64,000 nt of DNA from Bradyrhizobium agreste (lineage in GTDB: Bacteria; Pseudomonadota; Alphaproteobacteria; Rhizobiales; Xanthobacteraceae), in assembly GCF_016031625.1 (NCBI RefSeq), contig NZ_JACCHP010000001.1, positions 1-64,000 on the forward strand, read 5' to 3'. Positions 1 to 9,113 of the stretch are shown here, in pieces (positions within the stretch are counted from its first letter, which is position 1; each line of letters starts with the position of its first letter). The translations under genes were made by a program, and so were the position numbers. The notes under the pieces were generated by a model. The model did no database searches, had not been told where the DNA came from, and worked only from the letters and a program-made list of their open reading frames with translations.

Positions 1-249
1 GGACGAATATCGAAGATGGGAAATCCGGAACTCCGCTCTCTGCTCGTTGTCGGGGCGACGGCCGTCTTGCGGGTTGTCCGAAACGACGCTCGGGCGCGGC
101 CGTGGCTGAAGGCGCTTCTCGCCACACGGCCCTTCAAGGTTGCCGCGGTCGCGCAGGCCAACAAGACGGCGCGGATCATCTGGGCGCTTCTGAACAAGGG
201 CGGGACGTACCGACGTCCCGACCCGCTGACTGCCGCGGCCGCCGTCTGA
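1..249 (+). pseudogene. IS110-family transposase, C-terminal fragment
   Basis: The reading frame is open from the left edge of the window and ends at TGA 247-249, so only the last ~82 residues are visible. The conserved C-terminal block of IS110/IS1111-type transposases (Transposase_20, PF02371) is seen as GRISKMGNPELRSLLVVGA followed by VAAVAQANKTARIIWALL. This half of the protein carries the serine of the hybrid RuvC-like/Tnp active site. The sequence differs from the two IS110 copies at 7.4 and 43.4 kb, so it is another IS110 lineage. Whether the gene is intact to the left cannot be seen; it is called a fragment because of the edge. Confidence 0.8.
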
Positions 250-478
250 TGGACGCAGTGACCGCCAAAGCGATCTGACCGGCGCAGGCCGGCAGAGGGC
301 AAGGTGCAACAACAGCCGATGAACCCATCGGACGACATCCCGAAACGAGTGAAGCTACTGCCCCCAATGCGCTCAAACGCGTAAACTTGATTTAGCTCCT
401 CGTTCCGCGGATCTCATCGAGGCCAGCGGCCATATTGTGCCGCGCGCAAAGGCCGGACATATGACCGCACCGCCCCAA
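250..478. other. Short gap between IS110 and IS256 relics
   Basis: Non-coding stretch directly 3' of the IS110 fragment. It begins with the small inverted repeat CCGGCGCAGGCCGG. In IS1111-type members of IS110 the guide RNA lies downstream of the transposase, so part of this stretch could be element right end, but the boundary cannot be set from one copy. No gene recognised. Confidence 0.3.
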
Positions 479-991
479 TGTGTGAAATCGACTGAAAAAG
501 CTCTTGCCACGCGGGCCGTTCCACATATGGGGGCAAGGTCACGCTCGCAGAACGCTTTCAGCGACCCATCCAGCCGCTTGTTGATCGTGCTGATCGCCGA
601 CGCCGAGAAGGCATGCCCACCAGTTCCTCGGTGACCTGCTTGACCTTCCGCGTCGAGACGCCTTGCACGTACATCTCGGCCCGGGCCGCAACCAGCGCCT
701 TTTCCGAGCGCTGGTAGCGCTCGAACAGCTCGGTCGAGAACCGCCCCTGCCGGTCCTGCGCCACCTTCAGCTCGATCTTGCCTACCCGGGTGATCAGCGA
801 GCGGGGATAGTAGCCGGAGCGATAGCCAAGCCGTCCCTCGCTGCGCTCCCCCTTCTCCGCACCCAGCGTCTCCGTCATCTCGGCTCGAGAATGTCCTGCA
901 CCGCACCCTGGATCAGCGGCTTCAGGAACTCCTTGTCCGACCTCAACTCTTTGACTGCAGAGACATCCGTCCTAATCTTTGTCACGGTCAT
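479..991 (-). pseudogene. IS256-family (mutator) transposase, decayed N-terminal part
   Basis: Reading down from ATG at 991 gives MTVTKIRTDVSAVKELR, then a one-base loss near 880 shifts the frame. The next segment contains MTETLGAEKGERSEGRLGYR and the IS256 hallmark [15 protein letters not shown] second shift near 612 leads to SASAISTINKRLDGSLKAF, after which similarity fades. This is the N-terminal third of a Transposase_mut (PF00872) protein. The catalytic DDE residues, which lie further on, are missing, so the element is dead. It belongs to a different IS256 subgroup from the copy at 12-13 kb. Confidence 0.8.
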
Positions 992-1208
992 GGCGGGTCC
1001 AAGCTCCTCTACGAGCGGTGATCTTCGCAATCACCGGACTTACCATGACCGCTTCAGCCTCTCAGCTTTTGCAGAACCTTCCGCACACCACCGCCTAGGT
1101 TCTACAAGCCTAACCATGACATTGCCGGATTTTCGATTTCGCCCCCTAAACTTCAGCGCCGACCCAAACGCACAACCCCTGAATGACCTGGACCTATAGT
1201 GGCTTCTT

Positions 1209-2549
1209 TTACCTGCTTGCTTGCGTGAACCGATTCAGAGGCCGCATAAGACCAAGATTTTCTCTCAGTGTTTGTCCGGCGTATGCGGATCTGTATTTGC
1301 CTCGCCGGCGCAATTCTGGAATGACGAGTTCAACAAATTCCATGAATTCGCCAGGCAAGGTCGCCGACATTACGTTGAATCCGTCCGCCGCAGATTGATT
1401 AAATGTGTCCACCATGTTCTCAGCGATTTCGTCCGGCGTCCCAACAATGATCCGATGGCCACGGCCATCCGCTACGAATCGGATCAGCTGTCTCCATGTG
1501 AATTTGTGGCGTGCGGCGAGCTCAAGCAGTACAGTTTGACGACTCTGGAATATATTCGTCGTCGGCAAAGTCGCGGGAACAAGCGAGTCAAGATCTATTG
1601 AACTTAGGTCCACGTCCAGCATCCGCTCGGCCAAACTAATTTGCACGTCGATGTGCGCATACGATTGTATTCGTTGCAGCTTGTCAGACGCTTCTTGCTT
1701 GGTCCTGCCAACGATCGGGATAATGCCTGGCATAACGAGCACTTGGTTGTCTTCCCGCCCCACTGCGCGCGCCTTCTCTTTGATACTGTCGTAGTATTTC
1801 TTACCGTATTCCACATCAGGTGCCGCAGTGAACACCACCTCGGCGAGTTCCGCAGCCAGCCTTGTTCCGGCAGCGGATGCGCCAGCCTGAACCAACACGG
1901 GATATCCTTGGGGAGGCCTGGCGACATTCAACGGGCCTCTGACTGAGAAGTATTTCCCCTGGTGATTAGGCACATGCAGCTTCGTACTGTCGGCAAAAAT
2001 GCCGCTCTGCTTGTCACGAATGAAAGCGTCGTCCTCCCAAGAGTCCCAAAGCGCTGTGACAACTTTTACGAACTCACTCGCTCGGGCATAACGAGTGTCG
2101 TGATCCGGAAGTTCCGTTTCTCCAAAATTTGGTGCTTCGAACTTCGACGCAGAAGTGACGACATTCCAAGCCGCGCGTCCGCGAGAGAGATGATCAAGCG
2201 ACGCGAACATGCGTGCAAGGTGATACGGTTGGTTGTACGTCGTGGTCGCCGTCGCGACAAGCCCTATGTTTTGCGTTCTCGCTGTAAGCGCCGCCAACAG
2301 CGTGATTGGCTCGAGCCCAGCATTTCCGCTCTCGCGAGCGACACTTGCTTGACCTTGCTCCACTGAGCCTAAGTGATCAGCGAGAAATAGGAAGTGAAAA
2401 GCCGCACTTTCGGCAACTGCTGCTACTCGCGCATAGTGGTCTACTTCAATGCTGCCATTCACTGGCGTGCTCGGATCACGCCATGCACCCTCGCTGTATC
2501 CAGCTTGATTAACGAATACTCCGAGCTTCATTTCACCCTTGCGTGGCAT
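1209..2549 (-). CDS. LLM-class flavin-dependent monooxygenase (NtaA/SnaA/DszA type)
   Basis: The 446-residue protein matches the usual length of the nitrilotriacetate monooxygenase group of bacterial luciferase-like enzymes. The N-terminal strand MKLGVFVNQAGYSEGAWR, the conserved stretch LEPITLLAALTARTQNIGL, the motif LDHLSRGRAAWNVVTS and the phosphate-binding-type loop QAGASAAGTRLAA are all present. Family members are FMNH2-dependent oxygenases that need a separate reductase and attack organosulfur, nitrilotriacetate-like or hydrocarbon substrates. No reductase gene lies nearby, so the substrate is unknown. The gene is alone, minus strand, between IS relics and unassigned DNA. The ATG at 2549 is the first in frame; M7 (2531) is an alternative start. 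Confidence 0.88.
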   Translation of the reverse strand: MPRKGEMKLGVFVNQAGYSEGAWRDPSTPVNGSIEVDHYARVAAVAESAAFHFLFLADHLGSVEQGQASVARESGNAGLEPITLLAALTARTQNIGLVATATTTYNQPYHLARMFASLDHLSRGRAAWNVVTSASKFEAPNFGETELPDHDTRYARASEFVKVVTALWDSWEDDAFIRDKQSGIFADSTKLHVPNHQGKYFSVRGPLNVARPPQGYPVLVQAGASAAGTRLAAELAEVVFTAAPDVEYGKKYYDSIKEKARAVGREDNQVLVMPGIIPIVGRTKQEASDKLQRIQSYAHIDVQISLAERMLDVDLSSIDLDSLVPATLPTTNIFQSRQTVLLELAARHKFTWRQLIRFVADGRGHRIIVGTPDEIAENMVDTFNQSAADGFNVMSATLPGEFMEFVELVIPELRRRGKYRSAYAGQTLRENLGLMRPLNRFTQASR

Positions 2550-3622
2550 GTTGCGCTCCTTTTGTGCACGTATTTGGTTTGACCCGGTGGCATGATCGCG
2601 GGCCTGGTCAATTTCATCGGGTAAAATATCTGGACTAGTACTGGTACAACGAAGTCGCTGCTATATGATTTCTCTAAGATGAGCCTCGAGAGTCTGAACC
2701 CAGTGGAGGATGCTTCGATCAAGCATTCCCAAAAGTGAAAAAGATACCGCTCATACAACATATTCTTTTTCGAAATCGGGCTTGCGGTGTAGGTCGGGCT
2801 AACCTCCATTGATGGCCAACCAGCTTCGAAAACCACAGCGGTTCTTTTGGACTAGCACCTGCTCTCGGCAACACCGGCAAAGCTCCAATGCATGCGAAGG
2901 GCGGATAAAGGCCCCATTGGTCTGACGGTCGCCGTGAGCACGTGTCGTCGATCGAGGCCAGTATCGGCCGAAGGCACGTTTGTAGTTGGTCGTCCTGCAG
3001 AGCTCATTTTGTGCTTCCAACGCACCGAAATGTTGTCGCCAGAGCAGACCTCACCCCGCGGAAAACCGACAGGAAACGAAGCGCGCACTCATCAGGGCGT
3101 TGGCGAGATCGATGTTGCATTCGGACTCCTTGCAGGAGAGGTGTGTTGCAGGAGGGATGTGATCTGTAACCGAAATGGCATGCTCGACGTTCCGGATCAA
3201 TTACTCATGCTGGTAGTTGCCTAAGACGAGTACTCGTGCATCGCGAGAGATGGCCCAGGCTCTTGGATCACTCTCGAATCACTTCGTTTCATTGCTGGAG
3301 GAGAATAAAAGGAGCCGCAAACGTGCATGCGCTCTCGCGGCGATCAGGCGCCCACACACCCCGTGGACTCTATCCGCAGAGGAACTCTTTGGCCAAGGGT
3401 GCTCAATGGCTAAATGTGCAGCTCGCGTTTTTGTACATAATTTGCGTTCTCACAAGACCCTCGTGGTCCCGAGTGCATCGTGAGGCTAAAGTCTAAATAG
3501 TTGCGCTTAAATGGATCGTGGCGCTTGATGGCATCTACGAAATCAACATTTCCATTTGATGGAAGACTGTCGAAGTCAGGCGGTTACCTTCAAGCAAAAA
3601 CTAAAAAGCTATCCGGCCGGTT
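2550..3622. other. Unassigned DNA upstream of the monooxygenase
   Basis: About 1.07 kb with no protein I recognise. Several short overlapping reading frames occur on both strands, but their composition is not protein-like. The 3' edge is the 8-bp target duplication of the IS66 element that starts at 3631. Confidence 0.4.
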
Positions 3623-3630
3623 GCTTCAAC
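3623..3630. repeat. 8-bp target-site duplication, left copy (IS66 element 1)
   Basis: GCTTCAAC immediately precedes the IS66 left end at 3631. The identical octamer follows the right end at 9106-9113. Eight base pairs is the duplication length expected for IS66. Confidence 0.9.
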
Positions 3631-3638
3631 GTATCCGC

Positions 3639-3647
3639 CCGGTGAGG
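3639..3647. repeat. 9-bp target-site duplication, left copy (IS4 element)
   Basis: CCGGTGAGG at 3639-3647 is repeated exactly at 5177-5185, bracketing the IS4-family element. Nine base pairs is typical for the IS50 branch of IS4. The duplicated bases are part of the left inverted repeat of the host IS66. Confidence 0.9.
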
Positions 3648-5176
3648 CTTTCAATTACCCATAACTTTGACTACTCGGGCTGATCCGCTGATCGGCGAAA
3701 TCTTGAATCGAAAGAATCACTTGTGATTCCTTGCTGAGCACCTGATTCGCGAGGGGGTGCTCTATGGGGCTGACATTAAGGGATCGATCGGCACAAGCTG
3801 TTTGCGGTCCTTGGAAGGTGAATGTTGGATTGATCGAGAGAGTAGCGGATGCGAGTTTAGGGACGCGCGGCTCGGCGACAGATTCCGCAAACTGCTCACG
3901 CAGATTGGAAGCGCCATGGGACAAAGCATTCCGCTAGTCTGCCAGGATTGGGCGAATACCAAGGCAGCCTACCGCTTCTTCTCTAATGACCGGGTCAGCG
4001 AAGCGGACATTCTGGCCGGCCATTTCCAATCGACACGTGATCGTGCCGCCGCCACTGAAGGTCTCGTTCTTGTGCTGCACGACACGACCGAATTTAGCTA
4101 TCAACGCGAGAAGTCAGAAGCGATCGGCATCACGAAGAGCATAAACAGTGGACGGGATAAGGCGGGTCGCCTCAGATCGCACACGGTTTGCGGCATCCTG
4201 ATGCATTCGAGCCTCGCGGTTACAATCGAAGGTGTGCCGCTGGGGTTGGCGGCCGTCAAGTTCTGGACCCGGAAGAAATTCAAGGGGACAGCAGCGCTTA
4301 AAAAGAAGATCAATCCGCCCCGGATTCCCATCGAGAAAAAGGAAAGCGTCCGGTGGTTGGAAAATCTCAAGCACTCTACGCAACTCTTGGATCATCCGGG
4401 ACGATGCATCCATATCGGTGATCGCGAGAGTGACATCTACGAGCTTTTCTGCGCAGCGCAGGAGACCGGAACTCATTTCCTGATCAGGACCTGCGTCGAC
4501 CGCTTGGCTGGAGACGGGGATCACACGATCGCCGACGAAATGGACGAGGCGCCGTCAAAGGGCTCCATCGCATCGAAGTCAGAGACAGCAACGGCGATTC
4601 CGACCAGGCCGTTCTTGAGATCAGGTATCGCAAGATTCGCGTCCTGCCGCCGATTGGAAAGCAGAAGCGCTATCCCGCTCTGACCCTGACGGTGATCCAT
4701 GCCGAAGAGCGCGGGACGCCGAAAAACAGAAAGAAGATCGATTGGAAGCTGATCACCGACCTGCCTGTTGGTTCCCGCGCCGACGCCATTGAGAAGCTCG
4801 AATGGTATGCTTTGAGATGGAAGATCGAGGTGTTCCACAAGATCCTCGTCTGACCAATCTGATCTCGCTGTTTTGCATCCTGACTTGGCGGGTCTTCTGG
4901 ATGACGATGCTCAACCGCTCCGTCCCAGACGCGCCGCCAACCCTCGCGTTGACTGCGACTGAAATCGGCGTGCTCGATCGCCTCGTCAACGACAAACTAA
5001 AAGGAAGCCAGAAAACGCTCTCGCACTCTCTGATCAAGATCGCCCGGCTCGGCGGTTATCTCGCCCGCGCCAGCGATCCGCCGCCCGGTAATACCGTCAT
5101 GTGGCGCGGGCTATCACGCCTCACCGACATCGCGCTGGGCGCCATGGTCGGAGCAGAATTTGTGGGTAATTGAAAG
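3648..5176 (+). mobile_element. IS4-family (IS50-like) insertion sequence
   Basis: The 1529-bp element has terminal inverted repeats CTTTCAATTACCCA at the left and TGGGTAATTGAAAG at the right, and 9-bp duplications at both sides. It sits inside the left inverted repeat of IS66 element 1, which would by itself have blocked transposition of that IS66. Confidence 0.92.
3757..5173 (+). pseudogene. IS4-family (IS50/Tn5-type) transposase, frameshifted and internally deleted
   Basis: The N-terminal domain shows ARLGDRFRKLLTQIGSAMGQ and CQDWANTKAAYRFFSNDRV, typical of Tn5-like transposases. The first catalytic Asp is in LVLHDTTEF and the second in CIHIGDRESDIYEL. One base is lost near 4553, and translation resumes in another frame as EIRYRKIRVLPPIGKQKRY. 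The YREK-type region is recognisable as KLEWYALRWKIEVFHKI, after which a deletion at ~4845 removes part of the protein and changes frame again (LTNLISLFCILTWRVFWM). The stop at 5171-5173 lies in the right terminal repeat. The GTG at 3757 is the first start in frame; the true start may be further in. The enzyme cannot be functional. Confidence 0.9.
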
Positions 5177-5185
5177 CCGGTGAGG
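5177..5185. repeat. 9-bp target-site duplication, right copy (IS4 element)
   Basis: CCGGTGAGG, identical to 3639-3647. Downstream sequence continues the IS66 left end. Confidence 0.9.
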
Positions 5186-5226
5186 GCCGCCTTGCCGAAT
5201 GAGGCGTATTGTTGAGAACTGTCCTT

Positions 5227-5633
5227 ATGGACAGTGATAGGCGCAGTGCCCAAGTCGAACGGCTTGAGGTGGTGGACACGGGCCGGCGACGGCGCTGGTC
5301 CGAGGATGAGAAGCTCAAAATCGTCCTGGAGAGCTTGCAGGCGCCGCGCCAGGTCGCTGCGCGCGGCGGTACGGCGTTTCGCGCTCATTGCTGCTGCGAT
5401 GGCGACGGTCGTTTCGGCTCGAGCCGAAGGATGCCGCCGATCAACCTGGCTTCGTACCGGCGGTAGTGGTCGCGGAAGCAGGACCGACGTCCTGTCCAGT
5501 CGCTCCGGCCAACGACGGCGGGTCGATCGAGATCGAGTTTGCGGCCGGGGCTCGGATGCGGATCACGGGCGCGGTCGACGCAGCGACGCTGAAGGCCGTC
5601 GTGGCGGCACTGGCAGATGGACGCCTACGGTGA
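5227..5633 (+). pseudogene. tnpA: IS66 TnpA (orf1, helix-turn-helix), frameshifted
   Basis: The start MDSDRRSAQVERLEVV and the HTH-type stretch RRWSEDEKLKIVLESL are typical of the IS66 first ORF. The frame breaks around 5370-5390, just after APRQVAA, and resumes as LLLRWRRSFRLEPKDAA, ending with TLKAVVAALADGRLR at TGA 5631-5633. TnpA of IS66 is a small accessory DNA-binding protein needed for transposition. The stop overlaps the GTG of tnpB by two bases, the usual coupled arrangement. Confidence 0.88.
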
Positions 5634-5977
5634 TCCCGATTGCGTCGGGCGTGCGGGTGTGGATTGCGACCGGCCACACCGATATGCGCCGCGGCATGAA
5701 CTCGCTGGGCTTGCTGGTGCAGGAAGCCTTCAAGCAAGACCCGCACGGCGGCGACCTCTATGTGTTCCGTGGCAGGAGCGGCAAGCTGATCAAGATCCTT
5801 TGGCACGATGGACTGGGCATGTCGCTCTACGCCAAGCGGCTGGAGCGCGGCCGCTTTCTGTGGCCGTCGTCGGCTGATGGCGTGGTGACAATCACCCCTG
5901 CCCAGCTTGGCTACTTGCTGGAGGGCATCGACTGGCGGATGCCGCAACAGACCTGGCGACCGCAGGCGGCTGGCTGA
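5630..5977 (+). CDS. tnpB: IS66 accessory protein TnpB
   Basis: 115 residues with the conserved IS66 Orf2 (PF05717) pattern: VRVWIATGHTDMRRGMNSL near the N-terminus, GGDLYVFRGRSGKLIKIL, the stretch WHDGLGMSLYAKRLERGRF, and GYLLEGIDWRMP near the end. The family is always encoded upstream of the IS66 transposase, but its biochemical job is unclear. GTG 5630 overlaps the tnpA stop. This is the only gene of IS66 element 1 that looks intact. Confidence 0.9.
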   Translation: MIPIASGVRVWIATGHTDMRRGMNSLGLLVQEAFKQDPHGGDLYVFRGRSGKLIKILWHDGLGMSLYAKRLERGRFLWPSSADGVVTITPAQLGYLLEGIDWRMPQQTWRPQAAG

Positions 5978-7378
5978 TCGCTGGGATTTGAACCGGTGAC
6001 AGCATCAGCGGTTCGGACAGAGACCGCGTCTTGTGATTCTCTGGTCGGCGATGAGCGCCGATGATTCTCTTCCCGACGATGTGATCACGCTGCAGACGAT
6101 GCTGCGCGCCGAGCGAGCGGCCCGGTTGGCCGCGGAAGCGGAAGCCCAGGCGGGAACATTGCTGATCGAGAAGCTCAAGCTCACGATCAAGAAGCTCCGG
6201 CACGAGCAGTTCGGACAGTCCTCCGAGCGAGGCGCATTGCTAGACCAGCTCGAGCTACAGCTCGCCGACCTGGAGGAGAACGCGGCGCAAGCCGAGACCG
6301 CGGCGCAGATAGCAGCCGAGAAGATTGCGGTGCCATCGTTCGAGCGCCGCAAGCCAGCCCGTCGGCCGCCGTCGGAGCATTTGCCGCGGGAGCGCATTGT
6401 CTATCCCGTGCCGGCCACCTGCCCATGCTGCGGCGAGAGTCGATTGCGCAAGATTGGCGAGGACGTAACCGAGACGCTGGAGCTCGTTCCGCGCCAGTGG
6501 AAGGTGATCCAGCACGTGCGCGAGAAGCTCGTCTGCCGGGCCTGCGAAGCGATCACTCAACCGCCGGCCCCCTCGCATCCGATCGCGCGGGCGTGCAGGG
6601 TCCAAGCTGCTGGCCCATGTCCTGTTCGCCAAGTACGGCCTGCACCTGCCGCTTCATCGTCAGAGCGATGTCTATCAGCGTGAAGGCATCGACCTCGACG
6701 TATCGACGCTCGCGGACTGGGTAGGTGCCTCCGCGGCAACCCTGATGCTTCTGGTCGATGCGATCCGAAGCCACGTCTTCGCGGCGGAGCGCATCCACGC
6801 GGATGACACCACGGTGCCGGTCCTGGCCAAGGGCAAGACCAGGACTGGCCGGCTCTGGACCTATGTGCGCGACGACCGTCCGTTTGCCGGCCCAGATCCG
6901 CCGGCGGCCGTGTTCTTCTACTCGCCCGACCGTGGCGGTGCGCATCCAGAGCAGCATCTGGCGGGCTATGCCGCGCCTACGCCGGCTTTGGCAGGCTCTA
7001 CGAGGCCAATCGCAAGGGCGGCCCGATCATCGAGGCCGCGTGCTGGGCGCACGGCAGGCGCAAGTTCTTTGACCTCGCGCGGCTCAGCAAGGCGCCGATC
7101 GCGGCCGAGGCGGTCAAGCGCGTCGATGTTCTGTTCGCCATTGAGCGCGAGATCAACGGTCTTACTGCGCAGGAGCGTTTGCGTGTGCGCCAGGAGCGTA
7201 GCCGCCCCCTGATCGTCGAGCTGGAGGCGTGGTTGCGCGAGCAGCGCGCCAAGCTCTCCAGGAACAACGACACGACCAAAGCGATCAATTACTGCCTCAG
7301 CCGCTGGGATGCATTTAGCCGCTTCATTGATGACGGACGGCTTTGCATGTCGACGGATGGTGTTGAGAAGCTCTCCCG

Positions 7379-8579
7379 TCAGTTCATGACAACTTTTTTT
7401 GGCTTCTCCTTCCAGGCCGCCACCATCCGCTCGTAGGCCTGCTCGACACGTGCGACGTAGCCAGCTTCCCGCTCGCGGAGTTCCTTGATCCAGTAGTCCC
7501 GACCCGGGCCAGCCTTGCGATAGGCACGGGGCGCTCCAGCCTTGAGTGCCACCTTCCGGAGTTTCATCGCTGTAAACGCTGGGCGCGCGTAAGCATAATC
7601 TTTCCCGGTCGTCAGGATGTGCCAGATCATCACTGCGAGCTTACGCGCCGTTGCGACGGCCGCGACGCCAGGCCCATGCTTCCTCTGAATGCGGTTGAAG
7701 AAGGCCCGCAGCGGCCCTGGCGCCGTCTTGGCTGACCAGGCCGCTTCAACCAGCATCTTGCGGGCGTCACTATTACCCTGTTTCGAGATGCGACCATGTC
7801 TTGCCGGGCGCTCTCCCGATTGTCGAATCCGAGGGGTCAAACCGAAGTAGCTGCTCAGCTTATCCGGTGACGGGAAGCGTGCGATGTCGCCGATCGAAGC
7901 CAGCACAGTCGAAGCAACGACCGAACTCACGCCGGGAATCGTCATCAGCTTGAGGGACCGTGGATCATCCAGAGCCTCTTGCGCCACGACTTTGTCGATC
8001 TCCAACAGCTGTTTTGTCACGCGTTCGAGTTCCGCGATCAGACGCTGGAGCATCGCATATTCTTCCGGTGGAAGCGGCAGACTCTCGAGCCAACGTTGCC
8101 CGGACTTGCCGAAGAGGTGGCCTTTGTAGGGCGGTATGAGATTGGCATGTAGGATTGCCTTCATGCGTCCCTTAATTCTGACGATCTGCGCCAAGACGCT
8201 AGCGCGCTCCGCCATCTGGCGCCGGCGGCCGTAGGTATTCTCGTCGGCAACCCAGACCTCAGGCAAAAAACCGGCAGCATGCAACTTTGCCAGGGTTTCA
8301 GCATCGATCTTATCCGTTTTGATTCGCGCATAGGCGATCGCTCGAACAAGCCTCGGGTTGGCGACTGCGACGCGCCTAACATGCGGGCGCAGAAGACGTT
8401 CGACCGCCGCGCTGTTGCCCGTCACCTCGATGACCACTTCATCCTCTCGGCTGAGCGTTTTGGCGAACGCGACAAGTCTATCGTGGACAAGATCTACGCG
8501 GAGTTGTCGGGTTATCAAACCGTCCTCCAGAATAGCGACCTGGGAAGGATCGGTGGATGTCCATGCCGACGATTCTCAT
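7379..8579 (-). pseudogene. IS110-family transposase, copy A (one frameshift near the start)
   Basis: About 400 residues in IS110 layout. The N-terminal RuvC-like domain (DEDD_Tnp_IS110, PF01548) contains the first acidic residue in MRIVGMDIHRSF (8579 downward) and acidic residues in DEVVIEVTGNS and IKTDKIDAETLAKL. The C-terminal Transposase_20 domain contains TIPGVSSVVASTVLASIGD, SYFGLTPRIRQSGER and the serine-bearing ARHGRISKQGNSDARKMLV. Two bases are missing near 8552 compared with copy B (CTGGGAAGG against CTGCGCGAAGG), which separates the first ~20 codons from the rest. Everything after that is intact to TGA 7379-7381. Confidence 0.9.
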
Positions 8580-8796
8580 GCTTGGTTCTCCTTTGTTTCG
8601 GAGCCAGTGGCTTGCACGACATCTACGGATCCGCGCTCACAGCGCAGCCGGGCAAGTCGTAGGGGGCGGCCAAGTAACAACGCGAGCTCGCAGCTCATGG
8701 ACAGGACGGCCTGCCACCGTTTCATGCTCCAGACGCCCCTATCCCGGCCTTGGTAAGCTAACCCGGAAACGAGGTGTCGACAGCATCATGCCCTTT
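8580..8796 (-). ncRNA. Candidate IS110 left-end guide (bridge) RNA region, copy A
   Basis: This ~217-nt non-coding left end lies between the element terminus and the transposase start and is almost perfectly conserved with copy B (44602-44818). In characterised IS110-group elements this segment encodes the bridge RNA, whose loops pair with target and donor DNA. The stretch contains AACAACGC (8676-8683 on the plus strand), which equals the first eight bases to the right of the insertion point in the copy B target, and CAAGT tracts that complement the CTTG to its left. RNA folding was not done; the assignment is inference from family biology and position. Confidence 0.45.
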
Positions 8797-9105
8797 AACA
8801 ATGCTGCTGAGCGTGAGCTACGGGCGGTCGCCTTGGGGCGAAAAAATTGGACCTTCGCCGGGTCCGATGAGGGAGGACGGCGCGCAGCTGCCATCTACAG
8901 CCTCATCGCCACCGCCAAGCTCAATGACATCGACCCGCAGGCTTGGGTCGCCGACGTGCTGGCGCGCCTACCAGATCATCCCGCCAAGCGCATCCACGAA
9001 CTCATGCCCTGGAACTGGCAACCTCAGAACGTCGCTCAGGCCGCATAAGCGCGGTCAGCCATGCGTTCAAAATGGCCTAACCAGGGGCCGTCACCAGACG
9101 CGTAC

Positions 9106-9113
9106 GCTTCAAC
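9106..9113. repeat. 8-bp target-site duplication, right copy (IS66 element 1)
   Basis: GCTTCAAC, identical to 3623-3630. Confidence 0.9.

Larger units (their letters stand above)
7353..8796 (-). mobile_element. IS110-family element, copy A
   Basis: Boundaries come from comparison with the nearly identical copy at 43373-44818 and with uninterrupted IS66 tnpC. Common sequence starts at ACGGATGGTGTTGAG and ends at GCATCATGCCCTTT. There are no long inverted repeats and no obvious target duplication, as expected for IS110. The transposase reads on the minus strand, with about 26 bp after its stop and about 217 bp of non-coding DNA before its start. That asymmetry matches the IS110 subgroup, in which a guide (bridge) RNA is encoded in the long left end. 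Confidence 0.88.
6051..9048 (+). pseudogene. tnpC: IS66 transposase TnpC, frameshifted and split by an IS110 element
   Basis: The N-terminal coiled coil and leucine-rich part (LLIEKLKLTIKKLRHEQFG) is followed by the zinc-finger-like CPCCGESRLRKIGEDVTETL. A shift near 6590 moves the frame to LLAHVLFAKYGLHLPLHRQ and AERIHADDTTVPVLAKG, which holds the first catalytic Asp. Another shift near 6985 follows. The frame then reads AINYCLSRWDAFSRFIDDGR and stops at codon Ser of CMS (7352), where the IS110 copy begins. The tail resumes at NNAAERELRAVALGRKNW (from ~8797), ending at TAA 9046-9048. The catalytic Glu of IS66 enzymes lies in that AER motif, so IS110 has cut right beside the active site codon. 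Confidence 0.92.
3631..9105 (+). mobile_element. IS66-family element 1, interrupted by IS4 and IS110 insertions
   Basis: The left terminal repeat reads GTATCCGCCCGGTGAGG and is then interrupted by the IS4 element. It resumes after 5185 as GCCGCC. The right terminus, read inward, is GTACGCGTCTGGTGACGGCC. An 8-bp duplication GCTTCAAC flanks the whole block. Removing the IS4 insertion with its duplication (1538 bp) and the IS110 insertion (~1444 bp) leaves about 2.5 kb, the normal size of a three-gene IS66 element (tnpA, tnpB, tnpC). All three insertion events can be ordered: IS66 first, then IS4 and IS110 into it. tnpA and tnpC are frameshifted, so the element is not autonomous. Confidence 0.9.

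Noticed and set aside
2528..3224. Several frames of 75-110 codons on both strands
   Set aside because: They overlap one another on both strands, lack starts with ribosome binding sites, and match no family.
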